Source: JBEKSX01 sp049516635 | Lineage (GTDB): Bacteria; Bacteroidota; Ignavibacteria; Tepidaquicellales; OLB5 | Assembly: GCA_049516635.1 (NCBI GenBank) | Contig: JBEKSX010000027.1 | Location: 1 to 29,855, forward strand | Direction of reading: 5' to 3' | Length of the DNA stretch: 29,855 bases | Shown here: piece by piece, positions 15,966-24,400 of the stretch | How the letters are laid out: every line of letters begins with the position of its first letter | How positions within the stretch are numbered: position 1 is the stretch's first letter | Translations under genes and position numbers: made by a program | The notes under the pieces: generated by a model | What the model was told of the DNA's origin: nothing | What the model saw: only the letters and a program-made list of their open reading frames with translations | Databases searched by the model: none

Positions 15966-16547
15966 TTAATTATGGATTAAAACATAAATGAGCAGTATCA
16001 TTAATATACTGAAGGACATTGCCTGGAAAGTTCGTTTTTCCGAGTTGAATCCGGCTGAAAGATCAAGCTTCAGCTTCGATTGCTTTTCGGAATCGTATTG
16101 TTTAAAGTTCGGGAAGAGCTTATTGACCGAATTGTAATAATCATTATATTTTTCCTTGAACTTGTTCCGCAAAAAATCTTCTTCGTCCTTTATGATAAAG
16201 TAATACTGCAGGTAAAAATACAACAAACCGACTATCTGAAGATAGGGGAAGAGCGAATTAGCCATAATGCTTATCCCGAAGTAGATTATCATATCGCCTG
16301 CATAGAGGGGATTTCTGATATAAGCAAAAGGTCCCTGAGTAACGAGCGTCGATGCACCTACCTTCGTAGTTCTGGTTTCGCTACCGGCATAAGAGACTCC
16401 CCAGAATCTTAACGCTTCACCAATCAGACAGACAATAAATCCTATAATGAGTGTGGTGAGTGTGGGTCTGCCAAACAGAAAAAGAGGGATAAGAAAAGGC
16501 AGGGGAGTATAAGAACGATATTTGAAAAAGAATTGTCCTGTGGTCAT
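15966..16547 (-). CDS. Isoprenylcysteine/phospholipid methyltransferase-family membrane protein
   Basis: The 193-residue protein has about five membrane helices. The ICMT/PEMT core is present: TQGPFAYIRNPLYAGD (about 69-84) and the C-terminal DEEDFLRNKFKEKYNDYYNSV (about 121-141), with the paired acidic residues and tyrosines that hold S-adenosylmethionine. Bacterial members methylate small membrane-associated substrates; the substrate here is unknown. A further C-terminal tail of roughly 50 residues ends in one more membrane helix. It starts 3 bases after the HAD gene, and lpxB follows at once. Confidence 0.85.
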   Translation of the reverse strand: MTTGQFFFKYRSYTPLPFLIPLFLFGRPTLTTLIIGFIVCLIGEALRFWGVSYAGSETRTTKVGASTLVTQGPFAYIRNPLYAGDMIIYFGISIMANSLFPYLQIVGLLYFYLQYYFIIKDEEDFLRNKFKEKYNDYYNSVNKLFPNFKQYDSEKQSKLKLDLSAGFNSEKRTFQAMSFSILMILLIYVLIHN

Positions 16548-16550
16548 ATT

Positions 16551-17270
16551 TTATCCTCTCAGAAAAACTTCCTTTCTTTTCAGTGATGCAGTTTGTCTGT
16601 GTTTGATATTCTTTTTTGAGATTATTTTTTCCAGCTTACTCTTAATATCCGAAAAATTTTTATATTCGAAATATGTGATGTTGTTCTTCCAGCAGTATGA
16701 TGCGAGCGATTTCTTTGCGAAGACTATATCGGCATAGTGCGTTACGCAAGCATCGGAATACCCGTCACCTATGTAAACCGATATTTCATCATCAGCTGTC
16801 ATGTTCATGAGGAGATTCCTTTTACAGCAACCGCACTTGGTACATTCGGCATCAGAAAAAGGAAATTCGAGGTGAAAACTTTTTTCATCTTTAGAAAGCA
16901 CAAACTTATTTGCATAATAAGGCAGTTCAAAATTATATTTTTTCAGGATACGCTGAATGTAATAGTCCATACCCTCGCTCATAATAGTTATCGGCAGGTT
17001 ATTCTGCTCGCAAAATTGCTTAAACTCAAGAAAATATTCATCAAGCTGCTGATTTTCTATTATACGGTTAAATATCTCTAGATCGAAGTTTTCGATCAAA
17101 TCACATTCTTTTAAAAAGCATTCGCGTGCGCCTATCTCAAGGTTTTCGAATTTTCTGATAATCTCATACCAGGTCTCTTTTTCCCTGATAAAATAGTTGC
17201 CTACAGCCATCCATGTGTCCAGCGTAGTAATGGTCCCGTCGAAATCACAGTATATTATTAATTTGCTCAT
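16551..17270 (-). CDS. HAD-IB (MtnX-like) phosphatase with a cysteine cluster
   Basis: The 239-residue protein is a HAD-superfamily phosphatase. The nucleophile motif is CDFDGTIT (Asp9, acid/base Asp11), motif II is TIMSEGMD, and the C-terminal acidic motif is GDGYSD (169-174). It resembles MtnX and phosphoserine-phosphatase-like enzymes; no other methionine salvage genes are nearby, so the substrate is open. A C-x2-C-x-CC cluster (Cys143, Cys146, Cys148, Cys149) in the cap region may bind metal. The ATG at 17270 is chosen because it puts the DFDGT strand at the usual N-terminal place; upstream starts would add 26 unrelated residues. Confidence 0.87.
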   Translation of the reverse strand: MSKLIIYCDFDGTITTLDTWMAVGNYFIREKETWYEIIRKFENLEIGARECFLKECDLIENFDLEIFNRIIENQQLDEYFLEFKQFCEQNNLPITIMSEGMDYYIQRILKKYNFELPYYANKFVLSKDEKSFHLEFPFSDAECTKCGCCKRNLLMNMTADDEISVYIGDGYSDACVTHYADIVFAKKSLASYCWKNNITYFEYKNFSDIKSKLEKIISKKNIKHRQTASLKRKEVFLRG

Positions 17271-17474
17271 GCAGAGTAACAAAATAATTTTAATTAATTG
17301 TTTATTCAAGGTAAGTGATTTTGCAATAATATGGGATAAATATGTCATCTTGCAGATAAGCTGCGGTCTCCGTGCTCTTAGCAGAAATTACATCACATCT
17401 TTAACATTTTTTTATTTATCATATTCATGTAATTTGATATTGTAATCCTTTAATATTTGTAAAAGACATCTTTT
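17271..17474. promoter_or_regulatory. Divergent intergenic region between the HAD gene and the histidine kinase
   Basis: These 204 bases separate two divergent genes, so they should hold promoters for the minus-strand envelope run and for the kinase. They are AT-rich. I found no -35/-10 pair strong enough to place, no operator-like repeat, and no ribosome binding site before either start. Confidence 0.4.
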
Positions 17475-19574
17475 ATGCCGGATAAAGTAAATAAGCTACA
17501 AGAGAAAATAGCTCAGTCAACCTTAATTCCTGAGAAAGTTGACCTGTTAAATGAATTAGCTGAAGCACTCCGAACATCGGATATGGAAGCTTCTTTAAGA
17601 ACGAGCAAGGAAGCTATCGAGATCGCCTCTAAAGCAAATTACAGGGGAGGTCTTGCAAAAAGCTTGTGGAATGCAGGCGTGGGATGCCGTTTTCTCTCGC
17701 ATTATGATGATGCATTCAAATATTTCGAAGAAGCCTTGAAGATTTATGAAGAGATAAATGATCCCCGGGGCAAGGCAAAAGTCATCAATTCGTATGCAAA
17801 TATTTATGCGAACCGCGGTGATTATCAAAATTCTCTTAAGAATCTGTTTATCGCCCTGGAACTGGTTAAGTCCGTCAATGAAAAAGAGCTGGAAGCGGCT
17901 ATTCTGGCTAATATAGGTCTGAATTACCAGGAGATGGGAGATTACCCGACCTCTCTCGAATACTATTTGAAAAGCATGCAGACCTATACTGAGAACAACC
18001 TGTATATTCCGGAAAATCTGTACAATAATATTGGTATTGTTTATCAGGGAATAGAAGACTACCAAACGGCGATGGAGTATTATTTCAAAAGCTTGGAATT
18101 AGCAAAGAACAAGGGAAATAAGCTCGATACGGCGTTTGCTCTGATCAATATTGCAGTTGTATCCAGCACTATAAACGAACATGAGAATGCTTTACAATAC
18201 CTTAACGAAAGTCTGAAGACACTGGAGAATATCGGGCACAAGCAAGGGACTACCGATGCACTGAGCCATATAGGTTCTGCGTACATCGGCTTGAATGATC
18301 TTGATAAAGCTCTGGAGTTTCAATTTAAAGTGCTGAAGCTCCGAGAAGAGATAGCTGACCAGCCGGGCAAGGCTGCAGCTATGAATAAGATAGGTGACAT
18401 ATATTTCAGTATGAGGAATTATCCTGCCGCCCGGAAACATTATCTTGACAGCCTGAAGGTTTCAAGACAGGCAGGCAACATTATAAACGAAACCAAAACC
18501 CTCATCAACCTGGGAAACCTATCATTCAGAATTGGCGAGAACGAAATGGCTCTTGAGTATTTGTCTAAAGCCCTGAAGCTTGCCGAAGAACGGAACGCTA
18601 AAAAAGAGATCTTTGAGATACACAAAGCCCTGTATCACGGGTATAAGCAGTTGGGAAATCTGCCCCGGGCGCTCGAACATCACGAAAAATTTTACTCAAT
18701 AGAAAAGGAAATATCTAACCTCGAATCGGATAAAAAGCTGAAGGCCCTTACTGTACATCACAGGATAAAGGATGCAGAGATAGAAAAAAGCATTGCCATC
18801 AGGGACAAAGAGATATTCATGCTGAAGAATGTTGAGCTGGCTCAGCTCAACGAGAAATTAAATAAACTCAATGACGAAAAGAATGAACTGCTTGGCATCG
18901 CCGCTCATGACCTGAAAAATCCGTTGTCCGGAATACTGAGCTTTTCCCGGAAGATACAGAAGAACTTCGACACGCTTAAAAAGGATGATATTTGTATGTT
19001 CTGTAACGAGATGGAAAAAGCTTCTGAGAAAATGTTCGAGCTTATTACCGATCTGCTGGATGTGAATGCGATAGAGTCGGGAAAGCGGAGCACAAAGATA
19101 GAGCACTTTGACCTCGGGGTACTCTGCCAGCGTGTCGTGCTTGATTATACCCCGCGTGCCGAAAGCAAGAATATCCGCATCCATTATAAATACGACGAAG
19201 TACCGAAATTAACTGCAGACAGAAGCGCGTTAAGGCAGGTACTCGATAATCTTATTTCGAATGCGGTTAAATTCACGCCACCGGGTAAAAATGTGTATCT
19301 TCATGTTTCACATGATGCCAATAAAATTCGATTTCTAATAAAAGATGAAGGTCCGGGCTTTACACTGAAAGATAAGACTAAATTATTCTCTAAGTTTGCA
19401 AGATTGAGCGCAATCCCAACAGGAAATGAACATTCAACCGGGCTTGGATTATCAATAGTTAAAAAGCTGACCGAAATACTTAATGGGGATGTCCGCTGCC
19501 AGAGTGGGGAAGGCAAGGGGGCTGAATTTATCGTTGAAATACCGGCTGATTTCTCGAGCCCTGAGTCTGCGTAA
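17475..19574 (+). CDS. Cytosolic TPR-sensor histidine kinase
   Basis: The 699-residue protein has no signal peptide or membrane segment. Roughly nine to ten tetratricopeptide repeats fill residues 20-410 (for example YDDAFKYFEEALKIYEEIND and NEMALEYLSKALKLAEE). A coiled-coil linker (about 415-470) leads into a kinase core. The H-box is GIAAHDLKNPLSG with phospho-acceptor His478, the N-box is DNLISNAVKF near residue 590, and the G-boxes are DEGPGF and STGLGLSIVKKL. The TPR array probably senses a protein or peptide, as in the Rap/kinase logic. No response regulator is adjacent, so this is an orphan kinase. The ATG at 17475 has no clear ribosome binding site. Confidence 0.93.
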   Translation: MPDKVNKLQEKIAQSTLIPEKVDLLNELAEALRTSDMEASLRTSKEAIEIASKANYRGGLAKSLWNAGVGCRFLSHYDDAFKYFEEALKIYEEINDPRGKAKVINSYANIYANRGDYQNSLKNLFIALELVKSVNEKELEAAILANIGLNYQEMGDYPTSLEYYLKSMQTYTENNLYIPENLYNNIGIVYQGIEDYQTAMEYYFKSLELAKNKGNKLDTAFALINIAVVSSTINEHENALQYLNESLKTLENIGHKQGTTDALSHIGSAYIGLNDLDKALEFQFKVLKLREEIADQPGKAAAMNKIGDIYFSMRNYPAARKHYLDSLKVSRQAGNIINETKTLINLGNLSFRIGENEMALEYLSKALKLAEERNAKKEIFEIHKALYHGYKQLGNLPRALEHHEKFYSIEKEISNLESDKKLKALTVHHRIKDAEIEKSIAIRDKEIFMLKNVELAQLNEKLNKLNDEKNELLGIAAHDLKNPLSGILSFSRKIQKNFDTLKKDDICMFCNEMEKASEKMFELITDLLDVNAIESGKRSTKIEHFDLGVLCQRVVLDYTPRAESKNIRIHYKYDEVPKLTADRSALRQVLDNLISNAVKFTPPGKNVYLHVSHDANKIRFLIKDEGPGFTLKDKTKLFSKFARLSAIPTGNEHSTGLGLSIVKKLTEILNGDVRCQSGEGKGAEFIVEIPADFSSPESA

Positions 19575-19608
19575 TATTGTGTTGAAAATTCAGTTGTTAA
19601 GAAGTTCA

Positions 19609-19640
19609 ATAAGCTGTTATATAATAATATAACAGCTTAT
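19609..19640. terminator. Perfect 13-bp inverted repeat after the histidine kinase
   Basis: The arms ATAAGCTGTTATA (19609-19621) and its exact complement (19628-19640) enclose the 6-base loop TAATAA. It lies 34 bases after the kinase stop and also downstream of the minus-strand 36-codon gene, so it could end both transcripts. The stem is AT-rich and no T-run follows on either side, so it may instead be a protein-binding or mRNA-end element. Confidence 0.45.
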
Positions 19641-19646
19641 CATTGT

Positions 19647-19669
19647 TCGTTATGGAGGTAACATAACGA
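19647..19669. other. Second inverted repeat, 8-bp arms
   Basis: The arms TCGTTATG (19647-19654) and CATAACGA (19662-19669) are perfect complements around the 7-base loop GAGGTAA. It begins 7 bases after the first hairpin and ends 15 bases before the stop codon of the 36-codon gene. Two hairpins in tandem in one short gap may form a compound terminator or part of a small RNA. Confidence 0.35.
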
Positions 19670-19684
19670 GGGAACGTAAAAAAT

Positions 19685-19795
19685 TCAATAAACGCGGAAA
19701 TAATAGCTGTAGCTCATCAGAAACAGCACAAATAAACTTATTACCGCACATGAAGCAGAAATGATCTTCTGCGTAGAGATTTTTAATTTGTTCAT
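19685..19795 (-). CDS. 36-residue single-span membrane peptide
   Basis: The frame is ATG at 19793-19795 to TGA at 19685-19687. It is preceded by an unusually good ribosome binding site, AGGAG (19802-19806), 6 bases from the ATG, in a genome where most genes lack one. The peptide has a basic start (MNKLKIS), one hydrophobic helix (IISASCAVISLFVLFLMS) and an aromatic, basic end (YSYYFRVY). This is the layout of small membrane regulators, subunit-like peptides or type I toxins; I recognise no family. It is transcribed divergently from the VOC gene and convergently with the kinase. There are no positive homology data. Confidence 0.6.
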   Translation of the reverse strand: MNKLKISTQKIISASCAVISLFVLFLMSYSYYFRVY

Positions 19796-19858
19796 TTTTC
19801 TCTCCTTTTACTTTTTTTCTATCTTCTATACATTAAGATGACTTAAAGCGATAAAAGG

Positions 19859-19887
19859 TTGCATTCATGAAACTATAAAAGTATTTT
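19859..19887 (+). promoter_or_regulatory. Possible promoter of the VOC gene
   Basis: The hexamers TTGCAT (19859-19864) and TATTTT (19882-19887) are 17 bases apart, placing a start near 19894 and a 50-base leader before the ATG at 19944. The same -10-like TATTTT occurs at the predicted atp promoter. The DNA is AT-rich, so chance matches are likely. Confidence 0.3.
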
Positions 19888-19928
19888 TTTGTTCTTTACA
19901 ATTACTTATTCACAAATATATTATTAAT

Positions 19929-19936
19929 GGAAGGAG
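19929..19936 (+). promoter_or_regulatory. Strong ribosome binding site of the VOC gene
   Basis: GGAAGGAG ends 7 bases before the ATG at 19944. It fixes the start and stands out because most genes in the window have no such site. Confidence 0.75.
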
Positions 19937-19943
19937 AAAAATC

Positions 19944-20309
19944 ATGTCCAGAGTAGTTCATTTCGAAATTGCAGCAAAAGACGTCAACAAGGTTAAAGAT
20001 TTCTATTCGAATGTATTCGGGTGGAAAATAGAGAGCTGGGGAGGACCCATGGATTACTGGTTGGTATCAACGGGTGACGATAAAGAAATGGGTATTAACG
20101 GTGCGATATTTAAGAAAGAAGGACCACAGACGATAATTAATACAATCGGTGTGAAAAATCTTGATGAGTCTATTAAGATCGTGGAAAAGCACGGGGGAAA
20201 AGTTTCATCACCCAAGAATGCAATCCCGGGAGTCGGATATTTTGCTTACTGTGAAGATGTCGAAGGGAATAAGTTCGGTATGATGCAGCCCGATGAAAAA
20301 GCAAAGTAA
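19944..20309 (+). CDS. VOC (glyoxalase/bleomycin-resistance fold) family protein
   Basis: The 121-residue protein is one VOC module with the usual paired beta-alpha-beta units. VVHFEIAAKDVNKVKDFYSN (4-23) and VFGWKIESW open the fold, INTIGVKNLDESIKIVEKHG begins the second half, and FAYCEDVEGNKFGMMQ ends it. His6 and a late glutamate are in places where metal ligands occur, but the set is not clearly complete. Relatives include stress-induced and small-molecule-binding proteins of unknown substrate. It is monocistronic, with its own ribosome binding site and a strong hairpin after the stop. Confidence 0.88.
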   Translation: MSRVVHFEIAAKDVNKVKDFYSNVFGWKIESWGGPMDYWLVSTGDDKEMGINGAIFKKEGPQTIINTIGVKNLDESIKIVEKHGGKVSSPKNAIPGVGYFAYCEDVEGNKFGMMQPDEKAK

Positions 20310-20316
20310 AATTAAA

Positions 20317-20347
20317 CTGACACAGCAGGGTTAATCTGCTGTGTCAG
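20317..20347. terminator. Hairpin terminator between convergent VOC and M42 genes
   Basis: A perfect 12-bp inverted repeat (CTGACACAGCAG, 20317-20328; complement 20336-20347) closes a 7-base loop, 7 bases after the VOC stop. The T-run downstream is weak (catctttt). Its position between two converging genes suggests it ends both transcripts. Confidence 0.7.
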
Positions 20348-20383
20348 CATTACATCTTTTGCGTAATGATTATTAATGAAATA

Positions 20384-21436
20384 CTATAGTTCTAATTTAT
20401 CTTCAAGTATATAATTTGTGAGAAGGTTTATAGCCTGGTCAACGTCTTTCAGGCTCAGCGTTTCGACCGAGGAATGAAGATATCTGGTTGCTATGGATAA
20501 GACACCGATGGGAATTCCTCCTCTCACTGTTGATATCGGATCGGCATCAGTTGAAGTGTAACCCTGGTCTATATCTACCTGGTATGGTATCTTTTTCTTT
20601 TTTGCTGTTGAGATAAGACCTTCGGATATCTTATGATTGGTTCTTACACCCCTGGTAATAACCGGTCCATAACCCAGTTTTGTATCACCGAATCTTTCTT
20701 TAGAAATTTCGGGACTATCGGTAGAAGGCATTACGTCTATCGCTATTGCTGCAGTTGGTTTAAGTGTGTATGCTGCACCGCGAGCAGACCATAACCCTGT
20801 CTCCTCCTGTGTCGAGGAGACACCGTAGACTGTTTTCTTGAGATTTTTCATCTTCGCAAGATTGCGAAGCACCTCGGCAACTACATATATACCGACCCTG
20901 TTATCCCAGCATCTTGCCATGGCGTTGCCTTCAACAAGTTCCTGAAAATCTTCGCCGAAAACAACCGGGTCACCGATGGAAACATATTTTTCGGCTTCTT
21001 TTTTGTCTTTAGCTCCGATGTCTATCCACATCTCGTGTATTTTCGGGATCTTTCTTTCTGCGGGAGGCACTATATCCAGATGGACCGAAGTCCTTCCGAC
21101 TGCTCCATGTACGACCCCTTTCTTAGTAAGTATCCTTACCCTGTGTGAAGTGAGAATGGAAGTGTCGATCCCCCCGACAGAGCTGAAATATATGAACCCT
21201 TTATCATTGATATAGTTTACTATCAATCCGATCTCATCGGAATGCCCTACGATCATTATTGATTTCTCGTGATCAGGATTCAGCACGGCTGAAAGATTAC
21301 CGTGGACGTCTCTACTGATATTTTTGCAAAATTTAGAGACCTCGTTCTTCCAGATCTTCTGGACTGGTTCTTCATATCCTGAGGGCGAAGGTTCATTCAG
21401 CAGTCTTTTTAGAAATTCTTTCTGATATTCTGTCAT
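20384..21436 (-). CDS. M42-family metal-dependent aminopeptidase
   Basis: The 350-residue cytosolic enzyme belongs to the M42 family (tetrahedral TET-type aminopeptidases; also FrvX and endoglucanase-annotated relatives). All di-metal residues are visible: His65 in GHSDEIG, bridging Asp178 in CWDNR, catalytic Glu211 and ligand Glu212 in EETG, Asp234 in AIDVMP and His321 in RYLHSS. It trims amino acids from the N-termini of peptides. It begins with ATG 53 bases after the smc stop, so the two may share a transcript. Length is normal and the enzyme looks active. Confidence 0.95.
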   Translation of the reverse strand: MTEYQKEFLKRLLNEPSPSGYEEPVQKIWKNEVSKFCKNISRDVHGNLSAVLNPDHEKSIMIVGHSDEIGLIVNYINDKGFIYFSSVGGIDTSILTSHRVRILTKKGVVHGAVGRTSVHLDIVPPAERKIPKIHEMWIDIGAKDKKEAEKYVSIGDPVVFGEDFQELVEGNAMARCWDNRVGIYVVAEVLRNLAKMKNLKKTVYGVSSTQEETGLWSARGAAYTLKPTAAIAIDVMPSTDSPEISKERFGDTKLGYGPVITRGVRTNHKISEGLISTAKKKKIPYQVDIDQGYTSTDADPISTVRGGIPIGVLSIATRYLHSSVETLSLKDVDQAINLLTNYILEDKLEL

Positions 21437-21489
21437 GTTTTATTATTTATAATTATATGAATTACAAAATCTATATGTTAAATAAAATT

Positions 21490-24400
21490 TCAATTGTCGA
21501 TCGGAGTATAGCTGTCATTGAACTGTACGTTAACGATAGTCGATATCCCTTCCTCAGCCATCGTTACCCCGTACATCGAATCCGATGCTTCCATGGTCCT
21601 TTTGTTGTGTGTAACAATTATAAACTGTGTGTCCTTTGAAAATTTTCTGATTATCTTGATGAACCTGTCGATGTTAGCATCATCAAGCGGCGCATCGACC
21701 TCATCCAGTATACAGAATGGTGAGGGTTTAACCTGGTAAATAGCAAACAATAGGGCAATAGCAGTTAAAGTTTTTTCTCCCCCCGAAAGAAGGTCGATAA
21801 GCTGGGGTCTCTTGCCCCTCGGCTTTGCTATGATGTCTATTTTTGCATCGAGGGGATCGGGATTCTCGGGATCTGCCACCAGCTTAAGGTCGGCTTCATC
21901 GCCTTCCATGAATAATTCCCTGAAGATACCCTGAAAATTTTTCCTGATGAACTCAAATGTTTCGGTAAATTTTTCCTGTGCTGTTTTGTTTATCTGGTCT
22001 ATGAGATTTATCAGGTCTTCCTCCGCTTTAACCAGGTCTTCCTTTTCTTCGAGGAGCTTTTCAAGTTCTCTTTTCTCCTGCTCATATATGCCTAGTTCCA
22101 TCTGTCCCGTTCCGCCCAGCTGCTTCAGCCTGTATCTGTATTTGTCTATTTCGGTCTTTGTCTTGACAAAGTCATACATGTCATTATCGCTATACTCTGA
22201 ATAGACTATCTCCATATTATATTCTTCCCAGACCCTGTCCTTATGTTCCTTCATCTCGAGCCTGTCTTTTGTCAGCTTCATTTCATTCCTGTGAATAAAA
22301 TCTATTATCTCATCACGCTTATCCCTCATGAGACGCTGCTCCTGATCCAGTCTGTCTACCAGATTCTTTTTTATTTCGTATTCTCTTTTGACAAGATTAT
22401 AATCTGTTTCAACGTCAGCTTTCCGTGCTTCTATTTCCTGAAGCTTCTGCTTCAAACCGGAAATACTCCCTGATTCATCAATAGTCTCAATCTCGGCTTT
22501 AAGTATTTTTATCTCATCCTCGAACTGTTCGCATTCTTCGATCCTTGTTTTGATGGTGTTAAGAACTGCTTCGATATTTTTATCCGTTCTTGTTATTTCG
22601 TTCCGGTAATTGATGAGCTCGCCTTTAAGCTTTGTAATTTCGATGTTAAAGCTGTTATAGTCTTCTCTTTTTGCGGTAAGATCATCTGCGAAATGTTCCA
22701 GTTCTCCCGTAAAATGATCCAATTCCTTTTCACGCTGGTATTTTGTATTCTCTGCTTCTTCTATCTCCTGTATTAGCTTATCCATCTTCGAAGACAGTCC
22801 TTTAGTGGATTCCGAAAGCTTCGAATTCTCAACATTATAATTCTCGATTACCGTGTTCGTCTGTGCCTTAAGGTAAGTAATTTGGGCTATCTTATTTTCA
22901 GTTTCCAGTATTGTACCTCTCAGCTCCTGTATCTTCCGGTCACATGAATCTACATCAATTTCCGTATGGCTTGTTTTTAGGTTTTTCAGACTCGACCTGT
23001 CTTGTTCTATAGAGCGGTCAAATTCCTCTATCTTCGTTTTAAGTTCCGCGATAAGCTTTTCACGTCCAATTTTAAGGGTCTCAACATTCGTTTTGCTCCC
23101 TGCACGGAGAAAACTGTCTGTTACAATGTCACCGTCAAGTGTTATGAACTTTATGAAATTATCCTTCGAAAGCTTTCGTGCAACGTCTAAATTCTCAACT
23201 ATGATATATTCATCCAGAAGATACTTGTACAGCAGGAAATAGTCATCGGGACATTTGATAAACTTGTCTGCCCAGCCGTAGACACCCTCTTTGTTCAGTA
23301 TATCGCTGAATTCGTCCTGGAATATATTGAACGTATTCTTGTAAAGATTATCCTTTAATATGAAGGTTATCTTTCCTTTTTGAGCTTCGGTGAGCGTATC
23401 AATGAACTTTTGAGCCGTATCGATATTGTTTACTATGAGATAGTTAGATATTTCCCCGAGAGCTGTTTCTATCGCGATCTTAAATTTATCTTCGACCTCA
23501 AGGCGGTCTATTATCACATTTACATCTTTTTCTTTGCGTTCTTTCACGAGATATTTTACGCCTTCGGAATAATCCTCGTAATTTTCAAGCAGGTTGATCT
23601 GGAATTGTATCTTGTCCCTAAGTTTTTCAGTTTCGTATGATTTATTTACGATCTCTTTTTCGAGAGAACTTATCCCGGCAGCATAATTATCTTTGGTTTG
23701 CTTGAGCTCCGTGTATTCAACGCTCAGCTTTTCAAGAAGCTGTTTCTTATCCGAATGATCATTCTCCAAAATACCTATATCTTTATCATATTGTGAAGAC
23801 CTGTTCAGGTTAGTAATGTTCTGTTCGGTAAGTTTACTGCCTCGAGCCAGCTGGTCTTCGAGCTTATTTTTAATTATCTCGTATTCATTTCTTTTTTCGA
23901 GAAGTGTTTTTGACACCGATGCGTGTTTGGCACTCAGGTCCTTGAGCTCTTCTTTATTTGTCTTAAGCATTGACTCAAGCTCTGCAAGTGCGGTTATCTT
24001 TTCCTGTTTTGAATGTTCGGAAAGTTTTAATGTTTCTTCAAGTACAGCTATCTTTTCACCGAATTCAGTTCTTCCCTGTTTCAGCTTTTCGATCTGTTGT
24101 TCCAGTTCAATTTTTTCGCCCGAGAATCTTTCTATATTTTCACGCAGGAAGCTGATCCGCTGTTCGGATATCGATATCGACGTCTGTATCTCGTTAATTT
24201 GTGAATACAGGTCACCCAGCCTGTCCCTCGTCTCGTTCAGGACTATCTCTATGTCATTCAGCTCTTTCCGGTAATTTACAATGATGCTGTCATTCTCATT
24301 TAATTTGACCTGTATTACCTCTCGTTCCTTTTCTTTTTCTTTCAGAAGACTTTCAACCTGTCTTGTTTCATCTATCAGACGTGAAAGGCTTCTCTGGTGG

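Noticed and set aside
19575..19943. Transfer RNA, riboswitch or attachment site in the gap
   Set aside because: No cloverleaf, CCA end, known riboswitch core or direct repeat was found. The structures present are two simple hairpins.
23816..24274. Serine-rich 152-codon plus-strand frame opposite smc
   Set aside because: Serine- and phenylalanine-rich translation is what a coiled-coil (Glu/Lys/Leu-rich) gene gives in antisense.
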